Shown: piece after piece, positions 33,757-43,190 of the stretch | How the letters are laid out: each line of letters begins with the position of its first letter | Numbering within the stretch: the first letter of the stretch is position 1 | Assembly: GCF_029846235.1 (NCBI RefSeq) | Contig: NZ_JARVWP010000009.1 | Coordinates: 286,129 to 350,128 of the forward strand | Length of the DNA stretch: 64,000 bases | Direction of reading: 5' to 3' | From: Bradyrhizobium sp. CER78 | GTDB taxonomy: Bacteria; Pseudomonadota; Alphaproteobacteria; Rhizobiales; Xanthobacteraceae | Made by a program: the position numbers and the translations under genes | The notes under the pieces: model-generated | The model's input: only the letters and a program-made list of their open reading frames with translations | What the model was told of the DNA's origin: nothing | Database searches by the model: none

Positions 33757-34662
33757 TCAGTCGAGCAAGACCATCTCCTCCTCAAACCGCTTGATGACCG
33801 AGGTCACGAATGCCTTCACGGCGGGCGAGACTTGGCGATGGCTGGGATAGACGACCCACATGCTTTGATCGCGGCGCTTGTACTGCGGCAGGATCGGGAC
33901 CAGCCGGCCGGCCGCGACGTCGGCGGCAGCAATCGCACCGGGCAGCAATGCGATGCCAAGGCCGGCAACAGCCGCCAGAAGGAGGGCGCGTGTGCTGTTG
34001 GCCGCGAAGGTCCCGGTGACTTCGACGTGCTCTTCGGAAGTCTCCGGTGCCCGCAACCGCCAGACGACATGATCTGATTGGCGTGGGGTCGTCAGGCATT
34101 GGTGGCTCGCGAGCTCAGCGAGCGCCTGGGGTGAGCCATGGCGCTCCAGATAGTCGGGGCTGGCGAAGAGCCCAGTCGGCGAGACCGGCACGCGATGGGC
34201 GAGATAGCCGGACCCGCCGCCACTGCCACCGCGAAATGCGACATCGATGCGGTCCGTGATCAGGTCGACGATTGCGTCGTCGAGCAGGAATTCAAGGCGG
34301 ACCTGCGGATACGTTCCCAGGAAAGCCGCCGCCAGTTGCGGCGTGTAGAAATCGAGAAAGTTCGCGGGCGCGGCCACGCGCACCAGACCACTGGGGACCC
34401 GGCTTCCAGCCGTGAGATCCTGGCTCGCCTGCTGAAGACCATCGATCGCTGCGGCACAGCGGTCGTGGAATTCGCGACCTGCATCCGAAAGAGTGAGCTT
34501 GCGGGTGGAGCGCTGCATCAGGCGCGCGCCGAGCTGGTCTTCCAGCTCCTGAATGCGCCTGCTCACCGTGTTGGGCGGGATACCGAGCCTCCGGCCGGCC
34601 TCCGAGAAGCTGCCGCAGCGAACGACCTGCACGAACAGGCCGATGTCGTTGAGATCCACCAT
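33757..34662 (-). CDS. LysR-family transcriptional regulator
   Basis: 301 residues. N-terminal winged helix (MVDLNDIGLFVQVVRCGSFS, then AGRRLGIPPNTVSRRIQELE) and a C-terminal periplasmic-binding-like effector domain. It is divergent from doxX-fmn reductase-pirin with 110 nt between, the usual arrangement for LysR control of a neighbouring operon. The targets are probably the three genes to the right, a redox or quinone/electrophile-type set; the inducer is unknown. Confidence 0.92.
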   Translation of the reverse strand: MVDLNDIGLFVQVVRCGSFSEAGRRLGIPPNTVSRRIQELEDQLGARLMQRSTRKLTLSDAGREFHDRCAAAIDGLQQASQDLTAGSRVPSGLVRVAAPANFLDFYTPQLAAAFLGTYPQVRLEFLLDDAIVDLITDRIDVAFRGGSGGGSGYLAHRVPVSPTGLFASPDYLERHGSPQALAELASHQCLTTPRQSDHVVWRLRAPETSEEHVEVTGTFAANSTRALLLAAVAGLGIALLPGAIAAADVAAGRLVPILPQYKRRDQSMWVVYPSHRQVSPAVKAFVTSVIKRFEEEMVLLD

Positions 34663-34772
34663 GCATGGTCTATTACGTCAAATTTCGGATAAGTACAATC
34701 CAACCTCTCCATCTAATCAATCAATCGCGACGCCGCTATCTCATGAGGGCAACCAACCGATGAGGTTATCTC

Positions 34773-35192
34773 ATGAACAACAATCTCCTCCTTCTCGCCG
34801 GGCGCATCCTGCTCTCGGTCCTGTTCCTCGTCTCGGGCGCCGGGAAAATCGGCACGGGACCAACCTTCGCCGGGATGCTCGGCCACATGGGCCTGCCGGC
34901 CCCGCTGCTGCTGGCCTATCTGATGGGTCTCTTCGAAATCGTCGGCGGCACCGCGCTGGTCATCGGCGTTCAGACCCGCATTGTCGGGGTTCTGCTTGCC
35001 GCCTGGTGCGTGCTCACCGGTGTCGTTGTCCATATCGGCGCTCCGATCGACCTGATGAAGAACGTTGCGCTGGCGGGTGGCCTCCTCGTCCTCGCGGCCA
35101 CAACGCCGGGCTCGCTGGCCCTGCCCACAACCTGGTCGCGGCGGGATCGCTTGGCTGCGATGGCGCCTTCAAACGCAACGTTCAACGACTGA
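34773..35192 (+). CDS. DoxX-family membrane protein
   Basis: 139 residues with four transmembrane helices (LLAGRILLSVLFLVSGAGKI, then LLAYLMGLFEIVGGTALVIG). DoxX-like inner-membrane proteins often sit with pirin and NADPH:flavin reductases. GAGGTTAT lies before the ATG. It is the first gene of the operon opposite to lysR. Confidence 0.87.
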   Translation: MNNNLLLLAGRILLSVLFLVSGAGKIGTGPTFAGMLGHMGLPAPLLLAYLMGLFEIVGGTALVIGVQTRIVGVLLAAWCVLTGVVVHIGAPIDLMKNVALAGGLLVLAATTPGSLALPTTWSRRDRLAAMAPSNATFND

Positions 35193-35270
35193 CGCGCGCC
35201 CGGAGTGGCGGCCCGTGCGGCGGGCCGCCCGCCCTTCCTCCCTTCCCTCCCCTTATCGACTGGACATCAC

Positions 35271-35861
35271 ATGACCACGCAATCCACGCCGCGCATCGGC
35301 ATCGTCCTCGGCTCGACCCGCAAGGGACGCTTTGGCGAGAAACCCGCAAAATGGCTCAGCGACTTGGTCGGCAATCGTTCAGATCTAGCTTTCGAGCTGA
35401 TCGACCTGCGCGACTACCCGCTGCCGTTCTTCGATGAGCGGATGTCGCCGATCTATGCGCCGCCGGAGAACCCGGTTGCACAGCGCTGGGCCGCGAAGCT
35501 CGCTACGTTCGACGGCTTCGTCGTCGTGACGCCGGAGTACAATCACGGTGCCAGCGCCGTACTCAAGAATGCCCTCGACCATGCCTACAAGGAGTTCAAT
35601 CGCAAGCCGATCGGATTCGTCGGCTATGGCGGTGTCGGTGCGGCCCGCGCGATCGAGCATCTGCGCATGGTTGCGGTCGAACTGCAGATGGCGCCCGTGC
35701 GCTCCGCGGTTCATCTCGGCATGGTCGAGTTTCTCGGGATCTGGCAGCAGGGCAAGAGTTTCGACGATTTCCCCCATCTCGAACAATCCGCCACAGCCAT
35801 GCTGGACGACATCGCGTGGTGGGCCCGCGCGCTGAAGTCGGCACGGCAAGCACAAGGCTGA
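35271..35861 (+). CDS. NADPH-dependent FMN reductase
   Basis: 196 residues from MTTQSTPRIGIVLGSTRKGR. The FMN-phosphate loop GSTRKGRFGEK and PEYNHGASAVLKNALD are hallmarks of the NADPH-dependent FMN/azo/chromate reductase family. It reduces quinones or flavin by two electrons in the cytoplasm. Start 35,271 was chosen because the upstream part is Pro/Arg low-complexity. It lies 78 nt after doxX. Confidence 0.9.
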   Translation: MTTQSTPRIGIVLGSTRKGRFGEKPAKWLSDLVGNRSDLAFELIDLRDYPLPFFDERMSPIYAPPENPVAQRWAAKLATFDGFVVVTPEYNHGASAVLKNALDHAYKEFNRKPIGFVGYGGVGAARAIEHLRMVAVELQMAPVRSAVHLGMVEFLGIWQQGKSFDDFPHLEQSATAMLDDIAWWARALKSARQAQG

Positions 35862-35910
35862 AACCGCCCAAGAGCCCATGCACGCCACTGCCTTTCAAGG
35901 AGACCAAACA

Positions 35911-36759
35911 ATGTCACGCAATCTTTCAACCGCGCGCGCGATGCCCAAGCTCGTCGAGCGGAAAATCTTCAGCCGGACCCGCGGCTCCGGACAGGGGCCG
36001 ATCACCCGCCTGATGAGCCCCTCGGACCTTGGCCAATATCTCAAGCCCTTCGTCTTCCTCGACCTGGTGGATGCACCGTCGTCCATCACGAGCAGCGACA
36101 ACCTCCACCCGCATTCGGGCATCGCCACCGTCACCGTCCTCACCGAGGGCAATCTCCGTTTCGATATGGGCGATTGGGGCACCGGACTGCTCGACTATGG
36201 CGGGGTCGAATGGATGCGTGCCGGCAGCGGAATCTGGCATGGCGGTGAATATCGACCGGCTGGCGCGTCACGATTCAAGGGTTTTCAGCTCTGGGTGGCT
36301 CTGCCTGCCGCGCTGGAAGCGAGTGCGCCGGAGTGGCAATTCATCGAGGCAAGCGGCATTCCGACCGTCGGCCCGGCGCGCCTGATCGTCGGCGCCTATC
36401 AAGGCAAGACCAGCCCCGTGCGCGCCTTCGATGGCTTCAACTATCTGCTCGTCACGCTCGCTCCTGGCGAGGCGTGGGTCTACGAGACCCCTGTTGGCCA
36501 CGAGGTCGGCTGGCTCAGCCTGTCTCACGGCAGCCTTGTGGGTGAGGGTCCCTACAAGGCCGGCGACATGATCGCGTTCGACCGCAGTGATGCTGCGATC
36601 CCGCTTCAGGCCGGTTCCGAAGGCGCAACCTTCGTTCTCGGTTCGGCGGTGCCTCATCCTCATGAACTGGTGCTCGGCTATTACTCGGTCCACACCTCAG
36701 ACGAGGCGTTGAAAGCTGGAGAAGCGCGCATCGCTGAAGTTCGGCACCTCTACGTGTAG
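35911..36759 (+). CDS. pirin family protein
   Basis: 282 residues from MSRNLSTARAMPKLVERKIF. It has the two-cupin pirin fold with metal ligands in HPHSGIATVTVLTEG and a conserved GGVEWMRAGSGIWHGGE motif. Bacterial pirins can be quercetinase-like or redox sensors. AAGGAG lies 9 nt before the ATG. It ends the lysR-linked operon, and no terminator was recognised after it. Confidence 0.9.
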   Translation: MSRNLSTARAMPKLVERKIFSRTRGSGQGPITRLMSPSDLGQYLKPFVFLDLVDAPSSITSSDNLHPHSGIATVTVLTEGNLRFDMGDWGTGLLDYGGVEWMRAGSGIWHGGEYRPAGASRFKGFQLWVALPAALEASAPEWQFIEASGIPTVGPARLIVGAYQGKTSPVRAFDGFNYLLVTLAPGEAWVYETPVGHEVGWLSLSHGSLVGEGPYKAGDMIAFDRSDAAIPLQAGSEGATFVLGSAVPHPHELVLGYYSVHTSDEALKAGEARIAEVRHLYV

Positions 36760-36814
36760 GGCAACAGCGCTAGACGAGCGACGCGCGGCCGCATCTGTGC
36801 CTGTTTCTGCGGGC

Positions 36815-37150
36815 AGCGGTCCGCGATCGGTCTCAAACGCCTGGACCGAGGCCTCGCCAAGGCGTTCGAATTCGGCATCAAGCAGGCGCCCAGAGGGATC
36901 GCCCAGGCAATAGGGTTGCAGGGCGCGTTTGAGGGAGTTCGACTGCAGCAGGACGGACAGGCCCGTTAGGGTGCGTTCCGGCATCGGTGCCGAGGCGAGA
37001 GACGTCCGCGCCGACCACAGGTGATCCTTGACCTCCGGGGTAATCTCGATCTTTTCCCGCGCCAGGATCGCGCAGATCCATTCGTCGCCCATCCTCGCTC
37101 GGAGGGATCGTCGATCCAAGCCAGCGGCTGCAACGCGACAGGCTGGTCGC
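36815..37150 (-). pseudogene. trbE: decayed trbE (conjugation ATPase) fragment
   Basis: Two minus-strand frames together give a piece of TrbE/VirB4: QPVALQPLAWIDDPSERGWA in one, then, after a frameshift near 37,090, WICAILAREKIEITPEVKDH, ERTLTGLSVLLQSNSLKRAL and GRLLDAEFERL in another. About 110 of roughly 800 residues remain. This shows an integrative conjugative element once lay between the pirin gene and the tRNA-Met. Confidence 0.7.
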
Positions 37151-37277
37151 CTCCGTCAGACGATGCGCCGCCGAGATCATGCCAATCTCCGCCCATCGCA
37201 AGCGCAGATCGATGGACTGACGAATGAAATGGAGATGAGCGACATCGACAATGTTTTGCCGCGCGTCCATGAGTTCA

Positions 37278-37409
37278 TCAGAAATACCCCGGAGTAAGGG
37301 GCCAATAGAAATTCGCCTCACTCAACGCGTGGACTGCGGCGAATGCGACAAGAAGGATCGCTTTTGCCGCCAGGTCGCGTTTCCGACCCCTGGGCTGGGA
37401 TCCACCCAT
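37278..37409 (-). CDS. possible small membrane protein
   Basis: A 43-codon frame, MGGSQPRGRKRDLAAKAILL, with one hydrophobic segment and a NFYWPLTPGYF end. It has no strong ribosome site and no recognised family. The rest of 36,760-37,592 holds only the trbE remnant. Confidence 0.3.
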   Translation of the reverse strand: MGGSQPRGRKRDLAAKAILLVAFAAVHALSEANFYWPLTPGYF

Positions 37410-37592
37410 CGCAATCAAGCGGCTGTTTGACTGAGGGCTGCGAATCCGAACGAGCAAGCGGCGAAGGATTCGAATGCCGCACGAAATTCGAGGATTCAAT
37501 GACCGTCGTTTGACGATGAAAGCGCCACCGATCCGCTACGGTTACGGGCGCGCGCAGTGATATCGGGAACTGACTGATTTATATATATTTTC

Positions 37593-37669
37593 TGGTAGCG
37601 GGGGAGGGACTCGAACCCCCGACCCCAGGATTATGATTCCCGTGCTCTAACCAGCTGAGCTACCCCGCC
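37593..37669 (-). tRNA. tRNA-Met (CAT)
   Basis: 77 nt on the minus strand, GGCGGGGTAGCTCAGCTGGT start, anticodon loop with CAT, T-arm GGGGGTTCGAGTCCCTC and encoded CCA. All four stems pair, with a G-T closing pair at position 1-72. It is an elongator tRNA-Met by its G1 and D-arm. Its 3' end faces the trbE remnant, so it is a likely integration target. Confidence 0.97.
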
Positions 37670-37785
37670 ATGGGCTCGCGATCGGCGGCATAGAAGCCGC
37701 TGCTGCGAACGCGCGGGATATAAAGAGTGCCACACGCACCTGTCAAGCAAAGGCGGATGGAGCCGCAAACTATTGCAGCCAGAGG

Positions 37786-38151
37786 CTATTTTGGCCTGAT
37801 TGATTGGTCGCCGCCAGGGCTGCCGGGCGGCGGAATCACCGGTGTGTTGCCGCCTTGCGGGGTCGGCGCACGCATTTCGGGGTCAACGCCGGCTGGCGGA
37901 CAGAGCACGCCGTCGGATTTGGCGAGCTTGTCGCCTAGCGACGAGGTCCCCTGCCCGGTCGTGGTTCCCTCCGGCGCCGCAACACCCGGATGCGAAGGCT
38001 GCTGCGGCGCGCAATTTGCGGCGGCGCGCTGTGGCGCCGGCGGCGCGGTCTGTGCCGGCGGCGTGGCGGGCGTCGGCGGCGCCTGTGCCGCGGCAGCCAC
38101 GGGCGCCGCGATCAGGGCACAGGTCAAAGCGAGCGTTCGATTAATCCTCAT
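37786..38151 (-). CDS. secreted Pro/Ala-rich hypothetical protein
   Basis: 121 residues with a signal peptide (MRINRTLALTCALIAAPVAA, cleavage after AQA). The mature part is low-complexity Pro/Ala/Thr with two cysteines (ANCAPQQ, GVLCPPAG) and has a LGDKLAKSDGVLCPPAGVDP core seen in periplasmic rhizobial unknowns. It lies 55 nt downstream of the methyltransferase in the same direction. Confidence 0.7.
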   Translation of the reverse strand: MRINRTLALTCALIAAPVAAAAQAPPTPATPPAQTAPPAPQRAAANCAPQQPSHPGVAAPEGTTTGQGTSSLGDKLAKSDGVLCPPAGVDPEMRAPTPQGGNTPVIPPPGSPGGDQSIRPK

Positions 38152-38205
38152 GACCAGAAAACCAGGACGACGCGCCGATGTTCCCGGTCAAAATCACAGC
38201 AAGCC

Positions 38206-38844
38206 TCACGATTTGCGGAAGCGGATCAGCGAGAAATGCCCCATCGGCGGCATCGGCCGGCGTTCCGCAAGGCTGACACCGCCATGCTTCGCCGCCCAAT
38301 TGGTCAGCCGCTCCCATGGAAATTCCGGGCGCCAGCCGAGCCGCCGCGCCAGCGGCGCGAAGGCGAGCTCGAAGGCGCGGCGCGGGCCGCTCTCGGCGCC
38401 GATGTGATTGACCAGGATCAGCTCGCCACCCGGCTTCAGCACGCGAATGAAATCGTCGAGCGTCGCCTCGGGATCGGGCACCGCGGTGATGACGTATTGC
38501 GCGACCACCGCGTCGAAGAACGAATCCGGGAAGGCAAGGTTCTTGGCGTCCATCACCGCCAGCGTCTCGACATTGCTGAGACCCAGCGCGTGCACGCGCT
38601 TCAGTGCCCGCCGCAGCATCGGCTCGGAAATGTCGACGCCACAGAGTTTTGTGGTGCGCGCATAGTCCGACAGCGATAGTCCGGTGCCGACGCCGACATC
38701 GAGCACGCGTCCGCCGATCCGATCGGCTTCCGCAATCGTCGACTGACGGCCCTGATCGAACACCTTGCCGAACACCAGATCGTAGATCGGCGCCCAGCGG
38801 CCATACGCCTTTTCGACCCCGTCGCGGTCGATGTCCCCAGCCAT
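38206..38844 (-). CDS. pmtA: PmtA-like phospholipid N-methyltransferase
   Basis: 212 residues, class I SAM methyltransferase: AYGRWAPIYDLVFGKVFDQG start, motif I VLDVGVGTGLSL, VDISEPML, and NHIGAESGPRRAFELAFAPL. This is the layout of the Rhodobacter-type phosphatidylethanolamine methyltransferase (PmtA), which makes phosphatidylcholine, important in Bradyrhizobium membranes. A ubiquinone-type methylase is the alternative. It is followed by the secreted protein gene. Confidence 0.75.
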   Translation of the reverse strand: MAGDIDRDGVEKAYGRWAPIYDLVFGKVFDQGRQSTIAEADRIGGRVLDVGVGTGLSLSDYARTTKLCGVDISEPMLRRALKRVHALGLSNVETLAVMDAKNLAFPDSFFDAVVAQYVITAVPDPEATLDDFIRVLKPGGELILVNHIGAESGPRRAFELAFAPLARRLGWRPEFPWERLTNWAAKHGGVSLAERRPMPPMGHFSLIRFRKS

Positions 38845-38946
38845 TCCCTGCCCCCGAAATTAGCTCTGTTTGCGCATGATCTCCGCGCAAACGCGTTCCG
38901 CGTTTGTCGCGAGGGAGAACCGGTTCCCACTTTTCCGAATCATGCG

Positions 38947-40143
38947 CTATCCGCGAACCGCTTCCGCGAGCGGCGCCATCGCATCCTGCGTCGCGGCCCG
39001 CGCCACGCGGCTCGCGCTCGCACTTCTGATGAAGCCGCCGCCGAGCACACGCGCCTGCCCGGACGCCGCGTCGTAGAACACGCAGGCTTGGCCGGGCGAT
39101 ACGCCCTCCTCGCCGGCAACCAGCTCGACCTCATAGCCGCCATCAGTGGCGCGCAACCACGCCGGCTGCGGCGCGCGCGTCGAACGCACACGCACATAGA
39201 TCTCGATGCCCTCGCCGATCACGCGATCCAGCGCGCCATCGCCGATCCAGTTGACGTCGCGCAGCGCGATGCGATCCATCCGCAGCGCCTCGCGCGGCCC
39301 CACCACGACGCGGCGCGTCGCCGCATCGAGCTTGACCACGTAGAGCGGGTGGCCAGATGCAATGCCGAGGCCCTTGCGCTGGCCGACGGTGAAATGAACG
39401 ATGCCCTGGTGCTGGCCGATGACACTGCCGGCGAGATCGACGATATCGCCCGGCGCGATCGCATTCGGCTTCAGGCGTCCGATGATGTCGGTGTAGCGGC
39501 CGGTCGGCACGAAGCAGATGTCCTGGCTGTCCTGCTTGTCGGCAACCTCGAGATCGAAGCGCCGCGCCAGCTCACGGGTCTGCGGCTTGGTCATGTCGCC
39601 GAGCGGGAAGCGCAGGAAGTCGAGCTGCTCGCGCGTGGTCGCGAACAGGAAATAGCTCTGGTCGCGATCGGCATCCGCGGCGCAGACCAGCGAGCGCGAT
39701 CCGTCGGCAAGCCGGCGCGAGGCGACATAATGTCCGGTGGCCAGCGCCTGCGCGCCGAGTTCGCGCGCGGTTGCGAGGAGATCGCGGAACTTGACCGAAC
39801 GATTGCACTCGATGCACGGCACCGGCGTCTCGCCGAGCGCGTAGCTGTCGGCGAAATTGTCGATCACCGATTGCTTGAAGCGGCTTTCGTAATCGAGCAC
39901 GTAATGCGGGATGCCGATCCGCTCGGCGACATTGCGCGCGTCGTGGATGTCGCGGCCGGCGCAGCAGGCGCCCTTGCGATGGGTCGCGGCGCCATGGTCG
40001 TAGAGCTGCAACGTGATCCCGACCACGTCATAGCCCTGCGACTTCAACAGCGCAGCCGTCACCGACGAGTCGACGCCGCCGGACATGGCAACGACGATCC
40101 GTGTGTCTTCAGGGCGCCCTTCAAGATCCAGACTGTTGAGCAT
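38947..40143 (-). CDS. mnmA: tRNA-specific 2-thiouridylase MnmA
   Basis: 398 residues. PP-loop AMSGGVDSS at about 19-27, catalytic cysteines in VPCIECNRSVKF and DSQDICFVP, and a C-terminal beta-barrel. It adds sulfur to U34 of tRNA Lys, Glu and Gln wobble bases. Monocistronic by layout. 40,144-40,450 is the upstream gap and contains no gene. Confidence 0.97.
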   Translation of the reverse strand: MLNSLDLEGRPEDTRIVVAMSGGVDSSVTAALLKSQGYDVVGITLQLYDHGAATHRKGACCAGRDIHDARNVAERIGIPHYVLDYESRFKQSVIDNFADSYALGETPVPCIECNRSVKFRDLLATARELGAQALATGHYVASRRLADGSRSLVCAADADRDQSYFLFATTREQLDFLRFPLGDMTKPQTRELARRFDLEVADKQDSQDICFVPTGRYTDIIGRLKPNAIAPGDIVDLAGSVIGQHQGIVHFTVGQRKGLGIASGHPLYVVKLDAATRRVVVGPREALRMDRIALRDVNWIGDGALDRVIGEGIEIYVRVRSTRAPQPAWLRATDGGYEVELVAGEEGVSPGQACVFYDAASGQARVLGGGFIRSASASRVARAATQDAMAPLAEAVRG

Positions 40144-40451
40144 CTCTCTAAGCGGTCATTGGTCACTGTCGCGGCGAGCCTATGCGCTCCGCGACGAAAT
40201 TGGAAAAAGCCTTTGTCCAGAAAGCCTTAGAACGCGTCCAGGGCCAGGTCGGTCGGTTCGGGACGCGTCAGAGGCCACCTTTAATATAGGCCGTATTCCG
40301 GCGAGGCAATCCGGCGAAAACCGTGCCTTGCCGTGCGCGGACGGCAAATCTTGCCGCCGGGCAAAAACGGGGCCTGCCGGGAACCGGTTCCAAGCCGCCT
40401 GCACCAGCCATAACGAACTGATATAACTCGATATATTCTGTGCCCGCCCGT

Positions 40452-40467
40452 TGGCCCGCTCCTTGCT
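40452..40467 (+). promoter_or_regulatory. sigma-54 promoter of fliK-flgD
   Basis: TGGCCCGCTCCTTGCT matches the -24/-12 consensus with correct spacing, 37 nt before the fliK start chosen here. No GGACAANNTGTCC dyads are near, so it belongs to the flagellar FlbD circuit rather than to the island system. Confidence 0.7.
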
Positions 40468-40504
40468 GACAAAACGCCGGAAGTCTCATTTGCGAGGGTT
40501 GGCA

Positions 40505-42100
40505 GTGGTCAGCGTCACGTCGGAAGCATTGGCAGGCCGGTCTTTTCAGGGCGCGACCCAGCGGTCGGCACGACCCGATCCCGCCTCGCAGGCGGGGAAT
40601 GACGGCTTTGCCGCGCTGGTCGATAGCAACACTGCGTCCGCCAGCGACAACAGCCGGCACAACTCCCAGCCGGCACCCGCGCGCCGGTCCGACGATTCGT
40701 CTTCGACGACCGACGCACGCTCCCGCGACAACAGCACGGCGCCCGATCGGACGTCGCGAGACGCCGGCAGTTCGCGCGACGACACCAAGGTCGATAACGA
40801 CAACGATGGCGACGCGCCGCGCAAGACCAAGTCGAAATCGAAATCGGACGATTCGAAGTCGAGCACCGATACGCAATCCACCGGCGACAAGGCCACGACG
40901 CAAGCAGTGCCGCAGGCGGATCCATCCACCGCGGCGACAGCCAACGCCGTGGTTGCCGTTCCCGTTGCCGCAGCAACGGCGACCGACCCGGCCGCGGCGG
41001 CGACCGCGCCTTCCGGCCAGCCCGCCGCGCCTCTCGCGATCGCGGCTGCGGCCATTGCTGCAAGCTCGGCGATCGCCGGTACCGGTGCCGCCGCCGGCAC
41101 CGGAGCGCCGGCTGGCGCCGACACCGCAACCGCGGCGACCACCGCAGCAAATGCTGACAAGGTCGCCAAGGCGGCCGGCGTCAAGAGCGAGGCACAGGTC
41201 ACCGCCACCGATACGGCAACGGCCGCGGGCGAAGCGACTGCGACTGGCGATGCGACACTCGCCGCCACCGTCGCTGCCGGAACGCCCGCCACCAAGACGA
41301 CGCCGCAAGCCAAGACACAGCTGACCACCAAGGACGCGGTTGCGACTGCGCCTGCCGGCCAGGACGGCGCAGCCCAGGGCAGCAACGCCACCGCGCAGGC
41401 CGCTCCCACCAACATCGTTCCCGCCGTTGCGCAGCCGACTGCGGTTGCCGGCAAGGCGAAGGCCGACGCAGACGGCGCAGCCGATGCCATCAAGGCCGAT
41501 GCGAGCAGCGACGGCAAGGCCGCGCCAGCGGCCGGCGGCCAGGCAGCTGCGCAGACCCAGGTTACGGCGCCCGATCCCAGCGCGCAGGCGGCGAATGCAC
41601 TCCAGCCACAACTCGCCACCCAGACGACGCCGTCGGCGACCGCGCAATTGACCGTGACCAACGCCGCGCAAAGCGCCGCCGTGCCGCTCAGCGGGCTTGC
41701 GATGCAGATCGCCGCCTCCGCCAAGAGCGGCAAGAGCCGCTTCGAGATCCGGCTCGACCCTGCCGAGCTCGGCCGCATCGATGTCCGCATCGATGTCGAT
41801 CGCAACGGCCAGGTGACCTCGCATCTCACCGTCGAGCGCCCGGAAACGCTATCGATGCTGCGCCAGGACGCCAACCAGCTGCAGCGCGCGCTCGACAATG
41901 CCGGCCTCTCGACCGGCAATGGTGGATTGCAGTTCAGCCTGCGCGATCAATCGCAGTCGGGTCAGAACAACAACAGCCAACCCAATCCGCACGCCCATCG
42001 TTTGATTGTCGCCGAGGAGGACAGCGTTCCCGCCGCCGCGGCAGGCCGCTCCTACGGCCGCGCAAGCAGCGCCCTCGGCGGCGTCGATATCAGAGTGTAA
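40505..42100 (+). CDS. fliK: flagellar hook-length control protein FliK
   Basis: 531 residues from GTG 40,505 (VVSVTSEALAGRSFQGATQR), preceded by GAGGG. An Ala/Thr/Asp-rich disordered middle (about 60-380) is followed by the FliK C-terminal domain (RFEIRLDPAELGRIDVRIDV, LSMLRQDANQLQRALDNAGL). It measures hook length and switches export specificity. The longer frame from 40,451 overlaps the sigma-54 promoter and was rejected. It is followed by flgD after 10 nt. Confidence 0.88.
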   Translation: MVSVTSEALAGRSFQGATQRSARPDPASQAGNDGFAALVDSNTASASDNSRHNSQPAPARRSDDSSSTTDARSRDNSTAPDRTSRDAGSSRDDTKVDNDNDGDAPRKTKSKSKSDDSKSSTDTQSTGDKATTQAVPQADPSTAATANAVVAVPVAAATATDPAAAATAPSGQPAAPLAIAAAAIAASSAIAGTGAAAGTGAPAGADTATAATTAANADKVAKAAGVKSEAQVTATDTATAAGEATATGDATLAATVAAGTPATKTTPQAKTQLTTKDAVATAPAGQDGAAQGSNATAQAAPTNIVPAVAQPTAVAGKAKADADGAADAIKADASSDGKAAPAAGGQAAAQTQVTAPDPSAQAANALQPQLATQTTPSATAQLTVTNAAQSAAVPLSGLAMQIAASAKSGKSRFEIRLDPAELGRIDVRIDVDRNGQVTSHLTVERPETLSMLRQDANQLQRALDNAGLSTGNGGLQFSLRDQSQSGQNNNSQPNPHAHRLIVAEEDSVPAAAAGRSYGRASSALGGVDIRV

Positions 42101-42110
42101 GGAGTTCACC

Positions 42111-42833
42111 ATGGCAGTCGATGCAACCATGCCAACGCCGGTCGTCTCGGCACCGGGCACCAGCAACGGAACGAGCTCCGGCAGCAGCAGCACCGGCACC
42201 GGCATGACGACTTCGTCGCAGGGCATCGCCGACAATTTCCAGACCTTCCTGACGCTGCTGACGACGCAGTTGCAGCACCAGAACCCGCTCGATCCGCTCG
42301 ACACCAACCAGTTCACCCAGCAGCTCGTGCAGTTCGCCGGTGTCGAGCAGCAGTTGAAATCCAACGATCAGCTCAAGCAGCTGATTGCGATCGAGAAGAG
42401 CGCACAGTCGACCCAGGCGCTGGTCTATGTCGGCAACACCGTCGCGGTCGACGGCAGCAAGACCCAGTTCAACAAATCGGCGACCTGGAATCTGGTGTCC
42501 CCGCAAGCCACCAGCGCCACCATCACGATCACGAGCGCGACCGGCCAGACCGCCTATTCCGGCAATTTCAACCTGAAGCAGGGCAATGCCAGCTTCGTCT
42601 GGGACGGCAAGGGCAATGACGGCACCCAGTGGCCGGCCGGCACCTACACGCTGACCGCCACCGGCAAGGATTCCAAGGGCAACGACCTCGCGATCTCGAC
42701 CGAAATTCAAGGCGTCGTCGACTCCGTCGACCTGACCGCCTCCCCGCCGCTGCTCTCGATCGGCGGCCAGACCTACACCACCGACAAGATCAAGCGCGTG
42801 GTGCGCGGCGCGACTGGCGGCAGCAGCAGTTAA
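42111..42833 (+). CDS. flgD: flagellar hook cap protein FlgD
   Basis: 240 residues from MAVDATMPTPVVSAPGTSNG. The FlgD N-terminal motif FLTLLTTQLQHQNPLDPLDT is intact, followed by the FlgD Ig-like/Tudor part (SFVWDGKGNDGTQWPAGTYT). It caps the growing hook. AAGGAG lies 8 nt before the ATG. It is a two-gene unit with fliK. Confidence 0.95.
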   Translation: MAVDATMPTPVVSAPGTSNGTSSGSSSTGTGMTTSSQGIADNFQTFLTLLTTQLQHQNPLDPLDTNQFTQQLVQFAGVEQQLKSNDQLKQLIAIEKSAQSTQALVYVGNTVAVDGSKTQFNKSATWNLVSPQATSATITITSATGQTAYSGNFNLKQGNASFVWDGKGNDGTQWPAGTYTLTATGKDSKGNDLAISTEIQGVVDSVDLTASPPLLSIGGQTYTTDKIKRVVRGATGGSSS

Positions 42834-42854
42834 GCTAAAGGTCTCCGCTGCACA

Positions 42855-42955
42855 CAGACCTGTCGTCCCTGCGAAAGCAGGGACCCATACTCTGCGGCGG
42901 ATGTTGCGAGCGGGACTCGCCGTTCGTCGTCCTGGCGAAAGCCAGGACGACACTG
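42855..42955. repeat. palindromic intergenic repeats
   Basis: Two short palindromes, CCCTGCGAAAGCAGGGA and CGTCCTGGCGAAAGCCAGGACG, of the kind scattered through Bradyrhizobium intergenic DNA. They lie in the 42,834-43,190 gap after flgD, which otherwise shows nothing. Confidence 0.65.
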
Positions 42956-43190
42956 AATGCGTTGCACGGCTGGTGGGGCAAACTTCCGCGTTCTCGCGAC
43001 ATGATCTGTCCGAGCTTTGCTCTCCCCGGCATTGCCAGGAGCGGCGCCACAGACACAATCAGCAATAAATTGTTCCGTGTAAGCTGCCTGTAAGCTAGCG
43101 GGCGCTATCTTCATTTGCGCGCTTGAGCGCCGATTCAGCCCTGAACCTTCGCAGCAGCACAGGCTGGTCGCCACCGGCAAGAGTTAGCTC

